Shown in pieces: positions 10,226 through 20,524 of a stretch of 64,000 bases of DNA. The stretch lies in NCBI RefSeq assembly GCF_000374445.1, contig NZ_KB894414.1, forward strand, positions 1 through 64,000, written 5' to 3'. The translations under genes were made by a program, and so were the position numbers. Below the pieces are notes generated by a model, which ran no database searches, was not told the DNA's origin, and saw nothing but the letters and a program-made list of their open reading frames with translations. This DNA comes from Actinokineospora enzanensis DSM 44649. Lineage in GTDB: Bacteria > Actinomycetota > Actinomycetes > Mycobacteriales > Pseudonocardiaceae. Every line of letters begins with the position of its first letter. The stretch's first letter is position 1.

Positions 10226-11797
10226 GTGCTGAGCTTCGCGGACATGGTGGCGGTGTCGGGTGAGGTCGGGGCGACCCGGTCCCGCCTGGCGAAGGTGGAC
10301 GCCCTCGCCGCGCTGCTGCGCCGGGCGGCGGCCGACGAGGTGGCGCCGCTGGTGGCGTTCCTCGCGGGCACACCGCGGCAGGGCCGGATCGGCGCGGGCT
10401 GGCGCACCATCGTGGACGTGCGGCCGGATCCGGTGGCCGAGCCGCGGCTGTCCGTGCGGGCGGTCGACGAGCTGCTTGGCGAGATCGCGGTCACCGCGGG
10501 CAAGGGCTCGGCGGCGCGGCGGGCGGCGCTGCTCGGCGAGCTGTTCGGCGCGGCGACCGAGGAGGAACAGGCGTTCCTGCGCGTGCTGCTCACCGGGGAA
10601 CTGCGGCAAGGAGCACTCGAAGGGGTGATGCTGGACGCGATCGCGCGGGCGGCCGACGTGCCGGGCGCGGCCGTGCGGCGGGCGTTCATGCTGTCCGGCA
10701 GGCTGCCCGCCACGGCAACGGCGGCCCTCGACGGCGGGGTCGCGGCGCTGGCCGCGTTCGGGCTGGAGCTGCACCGACCGGTGCGGCCGATGCTGGCCTC
10801 GCCGGGGTCGTCGCTGGCGGCGGCGCTGGAGGAGCTGACGCCGTGCCTGGTCGAGTACAAGCTTGACGGCGCGCGCATCCAGGTGCACAAGGACGACGCG
10901 CGGGTGAGCGTCTACACGCGGACGCTGCGGGAGATCACCGACAGCGTGCCGGAACTGGTCGAGCTGGTCCGCGACCTGCCTTGCCGAACGGTCGTCTTGG
11001 ACGGCGAGACCCTCGCGCTGACCGACGACGGCAGGCCCCGGCCGTTCCAGGAGACCATGAGCCGGTTCGGCAGCACGGTCGAGGAGCAGGTCAAGGCCCT
11101 GCTGCTGCGGCCGTACTTCTTCGACTGCCTGCACCTCGACGGCCGGGACCTGATCGACCTGCCGCTGCGCGATCGCGTGTCCGCGCTGCGCGAGGCGGTC
11201 GGGCCGCACGTGATCCCGGGCGCGGTCGAGCCGACCGGCGAGGACGCGGCGGCGTTGACGGACGCCGCGCTGGCGGCCGGGCACGAAGGCGTGATGGTCA
11301 AGGACCTCGACTCGGTCTACCAGGCCGGGCGGCGCGGGAAGGCGTGGCAGAAGGTCAAGCCGGTGCACACGCTGGACCTGGTGGTGCTCGGCGCGGAATG
11401 GGGGCACGGGCGGCGGACCGGGTTCCTGTCCAATCTGCACCTCGGGGCGCGCGACCCGGACGGCGGGCCGCCGGTGATGGTGGGCAAGACGTTCAAAGGC
11501 TTGACCGACGAACTATTGCGGTGGCAGACGGCGGAGTTCCCCGCGCACGAGTCGCACCGCGATGACTGGACCGTCTATTTGCGACCATCGCTGGTCGTGG
11601 AGATCGCACTGGACGGGGTGCAGGTCAGCACGCGCTACCCGGGCGGGGTGGCGCTGCGGTTCGCGCGGGTCGTGCGTTACCGGCCCGACAAGGATCCGGC
11701 GGACGCGGACACCCTCGATACCGTGCGGTCCCTACTCGTCGGGGGAGGATCGGCGCAAGGCGAGACCACCGATCGGGCCGAGGCTGTCGAGAATTGA
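10226..11797 (+). CDS. ligB: ATP-dependent DNA ligase, LigB type
   Basis: The 523-residue enzyme seals nicks in DNA using ATP. It has an N-terminal DNA-binding domain (to about residue 190), the adenylation domain with motif EYKLDG (nucleophile Lys212), VVLDGETLAL (motif III/IIIa region), GHEGVMVKDL (motif IV) and WQKVKP (motif V), then an OB fold. Length and arrangement match M. tuberculosis LigB (Rv3062), a non-essential ligase with no Ku/LigD-type polymerase or nuclease domain. The GTG at 10226 fits the family N-terminus (VLSFADMVAVSGEV, like MLLHDVAITS). It stands alone between unrelated genes. Confidence 0.93.
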   Translation: MLSFADMVAVSGEVGATRSRLAKVDALAALLRRAAADEVAPLVAFLAGTPRQGRIGAGWRTIVDVRPDPVAEPRLSVRAVDELLGEIAVTAGKGSAARRAALLGELFGAATEEEQAFLRVLLTGELRQGALEGVMLDAIARAADVPGAAVRRAFMLSGRLPATATAALDGGVAALAAFGLELHRPVRPMLASPGSSLAAALEELTPCLVEYKLDGARIQVHKDDARVSVYTRTLREITDSVPELVELVRDLPCRTVVLDGETLALTDDGRPRPFQETMSRFGSTVEEQVKALLLRPYFFDCLHLDGRDLIDLPLRDRVSALREAVGPHVIPGAVEPTGEDAAALTDAALAAGHEGVMVKDLDSVYQAGRRGKAWQKVKPVHTLDLVVLGAEWGHGRRTGFLSNLHLGARDPDGGPPVMVGKTFKGLTDELLRWQTAEFPAHESHRDDWTVYLRPSLVVEIALDGVQVSTRYPGGVALRFARVVRYRPDKDPADADTLDTVRSLLVGGGSAQGETTDRAEAVEN

Positions 11798-11926
11798 TGA
11801 CCGTTTCCGCGCTCGGCGGGAATTTCATCGGATTATGCAGCTATCGGCGGAGTGACGCACATCGCTCACTGTTTCGGTAGTGACAACAAGGTGTATTCCG
11901 GACCGACAACCCGCTAGTCTGGCCGC

Positions 11927-12406
11927 ATGACATCGCCAGATGATCTGGATGCGCGGTTCAACGACTTCGGGGGGAGAATCTCCATTGTGGAGCGGGATTT
12001 GACCGTAACCCGACAGGCGGCCGAGAAAGCCGACACGAATGCACGGCAGGCCAACATCAACGCCAAGCGGTCCAACGATCGCGTCAAGAGACTCCGCGTC
12101 GAACTTCGGGAATTCCGTACGACCAACAACATGATGATCAATACCTTGCGCGAAGATATGATCGACGGCTTCGCGAGGATCGATGCGCGATTTGCGGCGG
12201 TCGATGCGAGATTCGCGGCGGTTGATGCGCGGTTGGATGAGAATTTCACGAAGATCGACCAGAACTTCGCCACCATCGAGCAGAACTTCGCCGCGGTAGA
12301 CCGGTCGTTCACCGCCATCCGGGGCGTGCTCGACGCGACGGCGGCCGGGCAGGCCGAGATCACCCGACTGATCGGGCACCTGATCGCGCAGAGCGAGAAC
12401 AACTGA
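11927..12406 (+). CDS. Coiled-coil protein with repeated DARF/NF heptads
   Basis: This 159-residue protein is predicted to be almost entirely helical. From about residue 80 it has short repeats, GFARIDARFAAVDARFAAVD then ENFTKIDQNF, ATIEQNF and AAVDRSF, with a 7-residue phase typical of a long coiled coil. There is no signal peptide or membrane segment. Similar repeats are seen in phage tail-fibre and adhesin stalks and in cytoplasmic scaffolds, so homology by repeat alone is not informative. Base composition is somewhat less GC-rich than neighbours. A strong hairpin follows at 12410-12441. Function unknown. Confidence 0.75.
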   Translation: MTSPDDLDARFNDFGGRISIVERDLTVTRQAAEKADTNARQANINAKRSNDRVKRLRVELREFRTTNNMMINTLREDMIDGFARIDARFAAVDARFAAVDARLDENFTKIDQNFATIEQNFAAVDRSFTAIRGVLDATAAGQAEITRLIGHLIAQSENN

Positions 12407-12409
12407 TCC

Positions 12410-12441
12410 GGAGGTGGTGGGCCGCCTGGTCCACCACCTCC
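12410..12441 (+). terminator. Hairpin terminator after the coiled-coil gene
   Basis: GGAGGTGGTGG and its exact complement CCACCACCTCC flank a 10-nt loop, starting 3 bp after the stop codon. No T-tract. Confidence 0.7.
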
Positions 12442-12565
12442 CATGCGGCGGTTTGTCGTCTGGGAAGAACTCGTCCGGGACCGGCACCTTTACCCACCCG
12501 TAGTGGGTGGTTAGGGTGAACAATCACCAGCTTTCACCCGTCCGTGAACGCTTTGCGGAGGTCCC

Positions 12566-13483
12566 GTGTCCGCCGACGCCCTCGCCGACGCGTTGCGGCG
12601 TGGCCCGTTCCATGTGGCGCTGCGCACCGCGATCGAGCACCGCGGGCTGTCCCTGGCCCGGTTGCGGGCACACCTCTCGCGGATCGACATCACCGTGGCC
12701 GAGTCCACGCTGAGTTACTGGCAGCGCGGCTTGCGTCACCCTGACGTGCATCACGCCCTCACCGCCGTGCGCGGATTGGAGACCGTGCTCGGGCTCCCCG
12801 CCGACTCCCTGGTGGTGCTTCTCGGCCCGCGCGAACGCGCCCAGCGCCGCCGCAAACCCTCCGCTTCGTTCGCCGAGCTGGTGTCCGCGGGCCCGACCAC
12901 ACGGGACCTCCTCGCCCAGCTCGGCGTGGATCCCGAGAACTGCAATTCCGCGCTCGACCTGCAGATGGCCCATGAACGGGTGACCATCTCCCCGGACCGC
13001 TCGCAGGGCCGCGTGCACACCCGCCTGGTCGGCCGGGCCCGCGACGCCGGGGTGGACCGGTATGTCGCCGTCTACCACAGCGAGACCGGCAGCAGCGTGG
13101 AGTCAGTGCGCATCACCGCGGGTGACGGGTGCAGGCTCGGTCGGGTGCGGCGCCGGGAGATCTGCGTGGTCTTCGAGCTGATGTTCGACCGGGCGCTCAC
13201 CGAGGGCGACACCGTGGTGATCAGCTACGCGGTGGACGACGGGTCCGGCGTGGAGTGCCCCGGCTACTTCCGCATCTTCCGCGCCCCATCCGGCCCGTTC
13301 CTGCTCCAACTGGAGCTGCCCGCCGACGACCTGCCCGCGCGTTGTGTGCAGGAAGTGCGCACGACGGAGGCGCGTCCGCCGTCGGTGTCGGCCGACCTGT
13401 ACTGCGATCGGGGTTACGTGGTCAGCGCGTACTACCCGGGCGTCGACCGCGGTCTTGCCGGGATCTCGCTGGAGTGGAGCTGA
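12566..13483 (+). CDS. HTH protein with uncharacterised C-terminal domain
   Basis: The 305-residue protein starts at a GTG 5 nt after CGGAGG. Residues about 10-90 form a helix-rich XRE-like region (TVAESTLSYWQRGLRHP and ALTAVRGLETVLGLPADSLV) resembling the HTH segment of actinobacterial regulators that pick a scaffold by name and position. Residues about 130-305 look beta-rich, with no cysteine-based or catalytic motif I can recognise. There is no membrane segment. A small hairpin (CCACCC-GTAGT-GGGTGG, 12494-12510) lies about 55 bp upstream and could be its operator. It is probably a DNA-binding regulator with a ligand or partner domain, but the C-terminal role is unknown. Confidence 0.75.
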   Translation: MSADALADALRRGPFHVALRTAIEHRGLSLARLRAHLSRIDITVAESTLSYWQRGLRHPDVHHALTAVRGLETVLGLPADSLVVLLGPRERAQRRRKPSASFAELVSAGPTTRDLLAQLGVDPENCNSALDLQMAHERVTISPDRSQGRVHTRLVGRARDAGVDRYVAVYHSETGSSVESVRITAGDGCRLGRVRRREICVVFELMFDRALTEGDTVVISYAVDDGSGVECPGYFRIFRAPSGPFLLQLELPADDLPARCVQEVRTTEARPPSVSADLYCDRGYVVSAYYPGVDRGLAGISLEWS

Positions 13484-13491
13484 GGCCGTAA

Positions 13492-14937
<1,446 letters not shown>

Positions 14938-15011
14938 AAGATTTCGCCCATGGCGTAGTCGGAAATGTCCGGAAGTCGCGGAAATCCCATTGACCATGAC
15001 ATTAAGGTGGA

Positions 15012-16073
15012 ATGGTGAAAGCCGTCGAGGTCACCGACCTGGTGAAGGTGTACAAGAAAAATCCCAAACCCGCGGTGGACGGCCTGAGCTTCACCGCGGA
15101 GCCCGGTGAGGTGTTCGGCCTGCTCGGCCCCAACGGCGCGGGCAAGACCTCCACGATCGGGGTACTGACGACCCGGGTGCTGCCCACCTCGGGGACCGCG
15201 CGCGTCTACGGCGTCGACGTGCTGCGCGAGTCGCGCCGGGCGCGGCAGCTGCTGGCCGTGGTGCCGCAGCGCAACAACCTGGACCGCTCGCTGAGCATCC
15301 GGCAGAACCTGCTGTTCCACGCCGCCTACCACGGCGTCCCCCGGGCCGAGCGGACCGCGCGCGCCGACGAGATCCTGACCAGGATGGGCCTGGCCGACCG
15401 GGCCAAGGACCGGATCGAGATGGTGTCCGGCGGGCAGGCGCAGCGGATCATGATCGCCCGCGCGCTGATGCACCGGCCCAGGGTGATGTTCCTGGACGAG
15501 CCGTCCACCGGCCTGGACCCGCAGGCCCGGCTGTTCGTGCACGACCGCATCCGCGACCTGCGCGCCGAGGGCGTCACGGTCGTGCTCACCACGCACGACA
15601 TGGACGAGGCGGGCAAGCTGTGCGACCGCATCGGCATCGTCGACCACGGCAAGCTGCTGGCCCTCGACACCCCGGCCGCGCTGACCCGTGGCCTGCCCGG
15701 CAGCACCACGGTGAGCGTCACGGTGAACCTTGTTGCCTCCGACGCGGAGGTCGTGGAGAAGGCGCTCGCGGGCATCGAGGGCGTGGAACGGGTCGAGAAG
15801 ATCGCCGCCGCGGCAGGCGGTCCGCCCCCGGGCGCGCTGCCCGCGGGTCTGCCCCCGGCCGCGCTGGCCGCGATCGCGGCGAAGGCCGCCGAGTCCGCGG
15901 GTGCCGCGGGCACCGGCCAGTTCCGGCTCTACACCGGCCTGGACGCCGCGGTAATCCTGCCCGCCGTGCTGCGCGTGCTGGGCGACTCGGCCTGCGAGGT
16001 GACCGACCTGTCCATCGGCACCCCCAGCCTGGAAGACGTCTTCATCCACCTCACCGGACGGGAACTTCGATGA
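15012..16073 (+). CDS. ABC transporter ATP-binding protein, DrrA-like
   Basis: The 353-residue subunit powers a two-gene exporter with the next gene. It shows Walker A (GPNGAGKTS), the signature VSGGQAQR (LSGGQ variant), Walker B (VMFLDEPSTGLDP) and the switch His (LTTHDMDEA). The C-terminal about 110 residues form the extension seen in the daunorubicin-resistance DrrA subgroup, here interrupted by an Ala/Pro/Gly-rich stretch (about residues 270-300). The ATG at 15012 follows AAGGTGG. The stop overlaps the permease start (ATGA). Substrate unknown; drug, lipid or glycoconjugate export is typical. Confidence 0.92.
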   Translation: MVKAVEVTDLVKVYKKNPKPAVDGLSFTAEPGEVFGLLGPNGAGKTSTIGVLTTRVLPTSGTARVYGVDVLRESRRARQLLAVVPQRNNLDRSLSIRQNLLFHAAYHGVPRAERTARADEILTRMGLADRAKDRIEMVSGGQAQRIMIARALMHRPRVMFLDEPSTGLDPQARLFVHDRIRDLRAEGVTVVLTTHDMDEAGKLCDRIGIVDHGKLLALDTPAALTRGLPGSTTVSVTVNLVASDAEVVEKALAGIEGVERVEKIAAAAGGPPPGALPAGLPPAALAAIAAKAAESAGAAGTGQFRLYTGLDAAVILPAVLRVLGDSACEVTDLSIGTPSLEDVFIHLTGRELR

Positions 16074-16867
16074 CCACCGCCGTCGACACGCGGCCGAGCA
16101 CCCCGCTGCGCACCTTCGGCTCGGTGCTGTGGCGGGACGTCTTCGTCACCGGCCGCGACCTGCTGCCGTTCCTCGCCCAGGTGATCGTCCAGCCGTTCTT
16201 CACCCTGTTCATCTTCGGCAAGGTGCTGACCAGCCTGGGCTACGTCGGCGGCAACTACGCCGCCATCCTGCTGCCCGGCATCGTCGCGCTGAACGGTTTC
16301 CTCGGCGCGCTGCAGAACACCACCATGCCGCTGATCCTCGACTTCTCCTGGACCCGCGAGATCGAGGACCGGCTGCTCGCCCCGATCCCGATCGCCTGGG
16401 TCGCGGTGGAGAAGATGCTGTTCGGCGCCCTGCGCGGCTTCGTCGCCGCCCTGGTGATGATCCCCATCGGCTTCCTCATCCTGGACGACGTGCACTGGCC
16501 TGCCGCCGCCTGGCTGCCGGTCCTGCTGATCGTCATCCTCGGCGCCCTCGTCGGCGCCGCCATCGGCATGACCATCGGCACGTCGGTACAGCCACGGCAG
16601 ATCAACATCCTGTTCGCGGTGATCCTGATGCCGCTGATGTTCACCGGCTCCACCCAGTTCCCCTGGATGGGCCTGGCGCACCTGCGCTGGTTCCAGGTCA
16701 TCTGCGCCCTGAACCCGCTCACGTACGTAAGCGAGGCGATGCGCGCGGAGCTGGTACCCCAGGTACCGCACATCGCGGTGTGGATCTGCCTGCTGGTCCT
16801 GGTCGCCGCCTGCGGCCTCTTCGGCACCCTCGGCATCCGCGGCTTCCTCCGCCGCGCTCTCGACTGA
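16070..16867 (+). CDS. ABC-2 type transporter permease, DrrB-like
   Basis: The 265-residue integral membrane protein has six hydrophobic helices and the ABC-2 signature region near MFTGSTQFPW and ALNPLTYVSEAMR. It overlaps the ATPase gene by 4 bp, so translation is coupled, and the two should form the DrrAB-type exporter. A 12-bp perfect hairpin 12 bp downstream ends the operon. No regulator or biosynthetic gene is adjacent to indicate the substrate. Confidence 0.92.
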   Translation: MTTAVDTRPSTPLRTFGSVLWRDVFVTGRDLLPFLAQVIVQPFFTLFIFGKVLTSLGYVGGNYAAILLPGIVALNGFLGALQNTTMPLILDFSWTREIEDRLLAPIPIAWVAVEKMLFGALRGFVAALVMIPIGFLILDDVHWPAAAWLPVLLIVILGALVGAAIGMTIGTSVQPRQINILFAVILMPLMFTGSTQFPWMGLAHLRWFQVICALNPLTYVSEAMRAELVPQVPHIAVWICLLVLVAACGLFGTLGIRGFLRRALD

Positions 16868-16879
16868 CTTTCCCACCTC

Positions 16880-16921
16880 AAGATCCGCTGGCCGCCCACA
16901 CCCGGGCGACCAGCGGATCTT
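16880..16921 (+). terminator. Strong hairpin terminator after the ABC exporter
   Basis: AAGATCCGCTGG and its exact complement CCAGCGGATCTT form a 12-bp stem around an 18-nt loop that can pair further (GCCC/GGGC). TCCTTTCC follows. Confidence 0.8.
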
Positions 16922-16963
16922 CCTTTCCCACCCGGAAAACTTCCCCCATCCGAGCGACAGAAG

Positions 16964-17050
16964 TTATCCACAACCCACCCCTCCCCACCCCTCCCCCAAG
17001 ATCCTTTTCCACCCCCACCCGATAGAATGGCCGAGGGGGATCCCCCTGGG
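16964..17050. repeat. Dispersed copy related to the 97-bp repeat family
   Basis: It contains a perfect DnaA-box sequence TTATCCACA (16964-16972) and, about 45 bp on, CCCACCCGATAGAAT (17014-17028), the reverse complement of the ATTCTATCGGGGTGGG core found at 605-620, then GGGGGATCCCCC. The order of the two modules differs from the tandem array. The rest of 16922-17317 shows no gene. Confidence 0.55.
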
Positions 17051-17317
17051 AGCGGTGGGTTTTGTGTGGGGGACGGGCGGGGGATTGATCTCTAGCCACT
17101 TGGCCGAGCAACGATGTCCAGGTTCGCGCCCCGGGGGCCGATCACACCGTGGCGTGGGCCTCGTTCTCCCTGCTGATCCCGAGGTCGATGCAGAGCAGGC
17201 GAGAACGTACCGGCGATGCTTCGGTTCGCGCTGTCCCTTGTGGACCATCAGACACCGCGCGTGCTTGTCGGGTGGCGGCTCGACCGAACCGCCACCCGAC
17301 AAGCGCGAACCCGCGAG

Positions 17318-18700
17318 CTACAGCGAGTGGTCCTCCAGCATCTCCGTCACCAGTGCCGCGATGGGCGACCGCTCCGACCGGGTCAGCGTCACATGGGCGA
17401 ACAGCGGGTGGCCCTTCAGCTTCTCGATCACCGCCGCCACCCCGTCATGCCGTCCGACCCGCAGGTTGTCCCGCTGTGCCACATCGTGCGTCAGCACGAC
17501 GCGCGATCCGGACCCCAACCTGGACAGCACGGTCAGCAGCACGTTGCGTTCCAGTGACTGCGCCTCGTCCACGATCACGAAGCTGTCGTGCAGCGAGCGG
17601 CCGCGGATGTGGGTCAGTGGCAGGACCTCCAGCATCCCCCGGTGCATGACCTCTTCGATCACCGGTTTGCCGACCAGCGCGCCCAGCGTGTCGAACACGG
17701 CCTGGGCCCAGGGCTGCATCTTCTCGCTCTCGGAGCCCGGCAGGTAGCCGAGGTCCTGGCCGCCGACCGCGTACATCGGGCGGAACACGATGACCCGCTT
17801 GTGCAGGTTGCGTTCCAGCACCGCCTCCAGCCCGGCGCACAGGGCGAGGGCCGACTTGCCGGTGCCCGCGCGGCCGCCGAGGGAGACGATGCCGATGTCC
17901 GGGTCGAGCAGCAGGTCGAGGGCGATGCGCTGTTCGGCGGAGCGGCCGTGCAGGCCGAACGCCTCGCGGTCGCCGCGGACCAGGCGGACCCGTTTGTCGG
18001 CGGTCACCCGGGCGAGGGCGCTGCTGGTGCCTGCCAGTAACCGCAGGCCGGTGTTGGTCGGCAGGTCGGCGACCGGGAAGCCGTGGTCGGCCAGGTCGAT
18101 CGTGCCGTGCTCGGCGGCGAACAGGGCGTCGATGGCGTCGGCGGGGATCTCCAGGTCGGCGATGCCGGTCCAGCCGGACGGGGTGACCTCGCCCGCCCGG
18201 TACGCGTCCGCGTCCAGGCCGACCGAGCCCGCCTTGACGCGCAGCGGGATGTCCTTGGTGACCAGGGTGACCGCGAGGCCCTCGGCGGCCAGGTTGAGGG
18301 CGCAGGCGAGGATCCGGGCGTCGTTGCCCTCGGTGCGGAAGCCGGGGGGCAGTACCGAGGGGTCGGAGTGGTTGAGCTCCACGTGCAGGGTGCCGCCCGC
18401 GTCGCCGACGGGGATGGGCTTGTCGAGCCTGCCGTGTCGCAGCCGCATGTCGTCGAGCAGCCGGAGGGTCTCGCGGGCGAACCAGCCCAGCTCGGGGTGG
18501 TGCCGCTTGCCCTCCAGTTCGCTGATGACCACCAGCGGGACGACCACCGAGTGCTCGGCGAACCGGGTCAACGCCCACGGGTCCGACAACAGCACGGAGG
18601 TGTCGAGGACGTAGGTGCGCCGGGCTGAGTCGGCCTCCGGGGAGGCGGACGAGCCTGAGGAAAGGCCTGCGGTGCGCCTGGACGAACGCGAAGCTGTCAC
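17318..18700 (-). CDS. phoH2: PhoH2: PIN domain fused to PhoH-family RNA helicase/ATPase
   Basis: The 460-residue protein joins an N-terminal PIN ribonuclease domain (about residues 25-165; [12 protein letters not shown], with the acidic residues of the PIN active site and [10 protein letters not shown]) to a C-terminal PhoH ATPase (from about residue 240; [12 protein letters not shown]alker [10 protein letters not shown] Walker B, and a C-terminal ERSPIAALV). Mycobacterial PhoH2 (Rv1095) unwinds and cleaves RNA. The GTG at 18700 was chosen because GAGGAG precedes it; the upstream region is a structured leader, not coding. Likely cytoplasmic RNA turnover or stress function. Confidence 0.95.
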   Translation of the reverse strand: MTASRSSRRTAGLSSGSSASPEADSARRTYVLDTSVLLSDPWALTRFAEHSVVVPLVVISELEGKRHHPELGWFARETLRLLDDMRLRHGRLDKPIPVGDAGGTLHVELNHSDPSVLPPGFRTEGNDARILACALNLAAEGLAVTLVTKDIPLRVKAGSVGLDADAYRAGEVTPSGWTGIADLEIPADAIDALFAAEHGTIDLADHGFPVADLPTNTGLRLLAGTSSALARVTADKRVRLVRGDREAFGLHGRSAEQRIALDLLLDPDIGIVSLGGRAGTGKSALALCAGLEAVLERNLHKRVIVFRPMYAVGGQDLGYLPGSESEKMQPWAQAVFDTLGALVGKPVIEEVMHRGMLEVLPLTHIRGRSLHDSFVIVDEAQSLERNVLLTVLSRLGSGSRVVLTHDVAQRDNLRVGRHDGVAAVIEKLKGHPLFAHVTLTRSERSPIAALVTEMLEDHSL

Positions 18701-18880
18701 GGCAACTCCTCGCGGACACGGCACCGCGTCCGCTCCTCGGTGGGCCGGGCAACCGGCCCCTGGCTGGGTCGCTCGGGTATGACGCCGCACTGCCTACCGG
18801 CGTCCACCCCGCTTCCCACGGGGGCCGGGTGCCTGCCCCCTCGCGATAGTCACGCTCACGACCAGGGCCTCCCGGGTCGG
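18701..18880 (-). promoter_or_regulatory. Highly structured phoH2 leader (candidate cis-regulatory RNA)
   Basis: Reading towards phoH2, the leader can form GACGCCG/CGGCGTC (18781-18804), GGGCCGG/CCGGCCC (18742-18759), and GCGGAC/GTCCGC (18712-18733) just before the ribosome site. A long-range pairing, GGCCCTGG (18862-18869) with CCAGGGGCC (18755-18763), would compete with the second hairpin. A stretch AGCCAGGGGCC faintly recalls the B12-box of cobalamin riboswitches, but the rest does not match. About 180 bp of non-coding DNA with mutually exclusive stems suggests a switch; ligand unknown. The remaining 18881-19207 shows no gene. Confidence 0.45.
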
Positions 18881-19207
18881 CCCGCAGTGGACACGGTCCG
18901 ACACTTCGAAAAGTACCTGCGGACTACGACAAACGGCACGCTGCCAACCCGGTGATTTTCTATTTCGTCATCATCGTGACATCCCGCAGCCACGCGACCG
19001 CGCCGCGTTATGCCCGTCCAGTCCACTTACCACAGTCCGTGACCTGCGGCAGCGCCCGTTCGGCCGTGATCGCCGAGTGGCCGGGGGCGGCCACCGCGCG
19101 TACTAGTGGCGGTGACGCCCCGTATCCGGCCTGCCGCACGACCGGAGGTCGCGGCGCGGCCGGGCGGAAAACGCCGTCGGACGTCCGAAATCGTTTACGC
19201 GGGCGGA

Positions 19208-19984
19208 CTACGACCCGAAACGGCGGTGTCGTATTCCGTACGCGCGCAGTGCGCGGAGAAAGTCGGTGCGGCGGAAATCGGGCCAGTAGGCCTCGCAGAA
19301 GTGGAATTCCGAGTGCGCGGACTGCCAGAGCAGGAAGCCGGACAACCGTTGTTCACCGGAGGTTCGGATGACCAGATCGGGGTCCGGCTGCCCGGAGGTG
19401 TAGAGGTGTTCGGCGATGTGGTCGACGTCGAGCACCTCGGCCAGCTCCTCGATGCTGGTGCCCGCCTCGGCGTGCTGCTGCAACAACTTGCGCACCGCGT
19501 CCGCGATCTCACGCCTGCCGCCGTACCCGACAGCGATGTTGACCTGCATGCCTTCCCGGCCCGCCGCGCGCTCGGCGGCGGCCTGCAACCGGGTGGCGGT
19601 GTCCACCGGCAGGATGTCCTGCGCGCCGATGATGCGCAGCCGCCATGGCGCGCCCGGCTCGGCCAGCTCGTCCACCACGTCGCCGATGATCTCCAGCAGC
19701 GGGGCCAGCTCGGACTCGTCGCGGTTGAGGTTGTCGGTGGACAGCAGCCACAACGTGACCACCTCGACGCCTGCCTCGTCGCACCAGCCGAGCAAGTCGG
19801 CGATACGCCGGGCGCCGACCCGGTGGCCGTCGTTGACGTCGGTGAACCCCGCTTCGCGCGCCCACCGGCGGTTGCCGTCGAGCATCACCCCGACGTGTCG
19901 TGGGATGCGCCCGCCCGCCTGCTGGAAGAGCCGCTTCTCGTAGAGGCCGTACACGAGGTCGGCCACGCGCCTGCGGAGACTCAC
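19208..19984 (-). CDS. cis-Prenyltransferase, short-chain Z-isoprenyl diphosphate synthase type
   Basis: The 258-residue enzyme condenses isopentenyl diphosphate onto an allylic diphosphate in the cytoplasm. The catalytic element is GVMLDGNRRWARE, with VTLWLLSTDNLNR and VIRTSGEQRLSGFLLWQ(S) downstream. Length, ending (YGIRHRRFG) and its place beside hemolysin III match M. tuberculosis Rv1086, which makes omega,E,Z-farnesyl diphosphate, the precursor used for decaprenyl phosphate. Full-length UppS activity is the alternative. A GTG at 19984 is preferred over longer options by family length; the ribosome site is weak. Confidence 0.9.
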   Translation of the reverse strand: MSLRRRVADLVYGLYEKRLFQQAGGRIPRHVGVMLDGNRRWAREAGFTDVNDGHRVGARRIADLLGWCDEAGVEVVTLWLLSTDNLNRDESELAPLLEIIGDVVDELAEPGAPWRLRIIGAQDILPVDTATRLQAAAERAAGREGMQVNIAVGYGGRREIADAVRKLLQQHAEAGTSIEELAEVLDVDHIAEHLYTSGQPDPDLVIRTSGEQRLSGFLLWQSAHSEFHFCEAYWPDFRRTDFLRALRAYGIRHRRFGS

Positions 19985-20033
19985 GGCCAACGAGAGTACG
20001 CCGCCCCCGGCCGAGTGGGGGCACACTAGGTGT

Positions 20034-20471
20034 GTGCACCGTACCGAGATCGATCCGATATGGCAGGACCTCGCGGTGATCGAACGCCTGGTCAGGGAAT
20101 CGCGGGTGGTCGCGGTCGTCGGGTTGAGCGCGAACCCGGAGCGGCCCAGCCACGGCGTCGCGCGGTACCTGGTGTCGGCGGGCCTGACGGTGTACCCGGT
20201 CAACCCGGCGCTGACCGAGTGGGAGGGGCGGCCCGCGTACGCGTCGCTGGCTGACGTGCCCGAGCACATCGACATCGTGGACGTGTTCCGCAAACCGGAG
20301 CACGTGCCCGCCGTCGCGGCGGAGGCGATCGCGGTCGGCGCGGGCGCGCTCTGGCTGCAGTTGGGCGTCATCAACGACAACGCGGCGCGCGCGGCCGCCG
20401 ATGCCGGGCTGGACGTGGTGATGGACCGGTGCCTGGGTGTCGAACACCGGGAGGTCGTCGGCTGGTCGTGA
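20034..20471 (+). CDS. CoA-binding domain protein (YccU type)
   Basis: This 145-residue protein is a single Rossmann-like CoA-binding domain: VVAVVGLSANPERPSHGVARYL near the N-terminus, then VYPVNPALTEWEG, HIDIVDVFRKPEHVP and LWLQLGVIND, ending DRCLGVEH. Homologues occur across bacteria and are thought to bind CoA or acyl-CoA; no reaction is established. It is divergent from the prenyltransferase and is followed 53 bp on by the hemolysin III gene, probably in one transcript. Confidence 0.9.
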   Translation: MHRTEIDPIWQDLAVIERLVRESRVVAVVGLSANPERPSHGVARYLVSAGLTVYPVNPALTEWEGRPAYASLADVPEHIDIVDVFRKPEHVPAVAAEAIAVGAGALWLQLGVINDNAARAAADAGLDVVMDRCLGVEHREVVGWS

Positions 20472-20524
20472 CCCACGGCACAGTCACCCGGCGGAATAAC
20501 CTACGGGCCCGTAACGTGGCGTAC

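Noticed and set aside
18755-18880. Cobalamin riboswitch upstream of phoH2
   Set aside because: AGCCAGGGGCC and GGGAAGCGGGG resemble parts of the 3' half of that class, but the conserved 5' core and a proper B12 box are missing, and phoH2 is not a usual target.
18952-19371. Plus-strand frame beginning MIFYFVIIVTS upstream of the prenyltransferase end
   Set aside because: The hydrophobic start is followed by unlikely composition and it runs antisense into a well-supported gene; no ribosome site.
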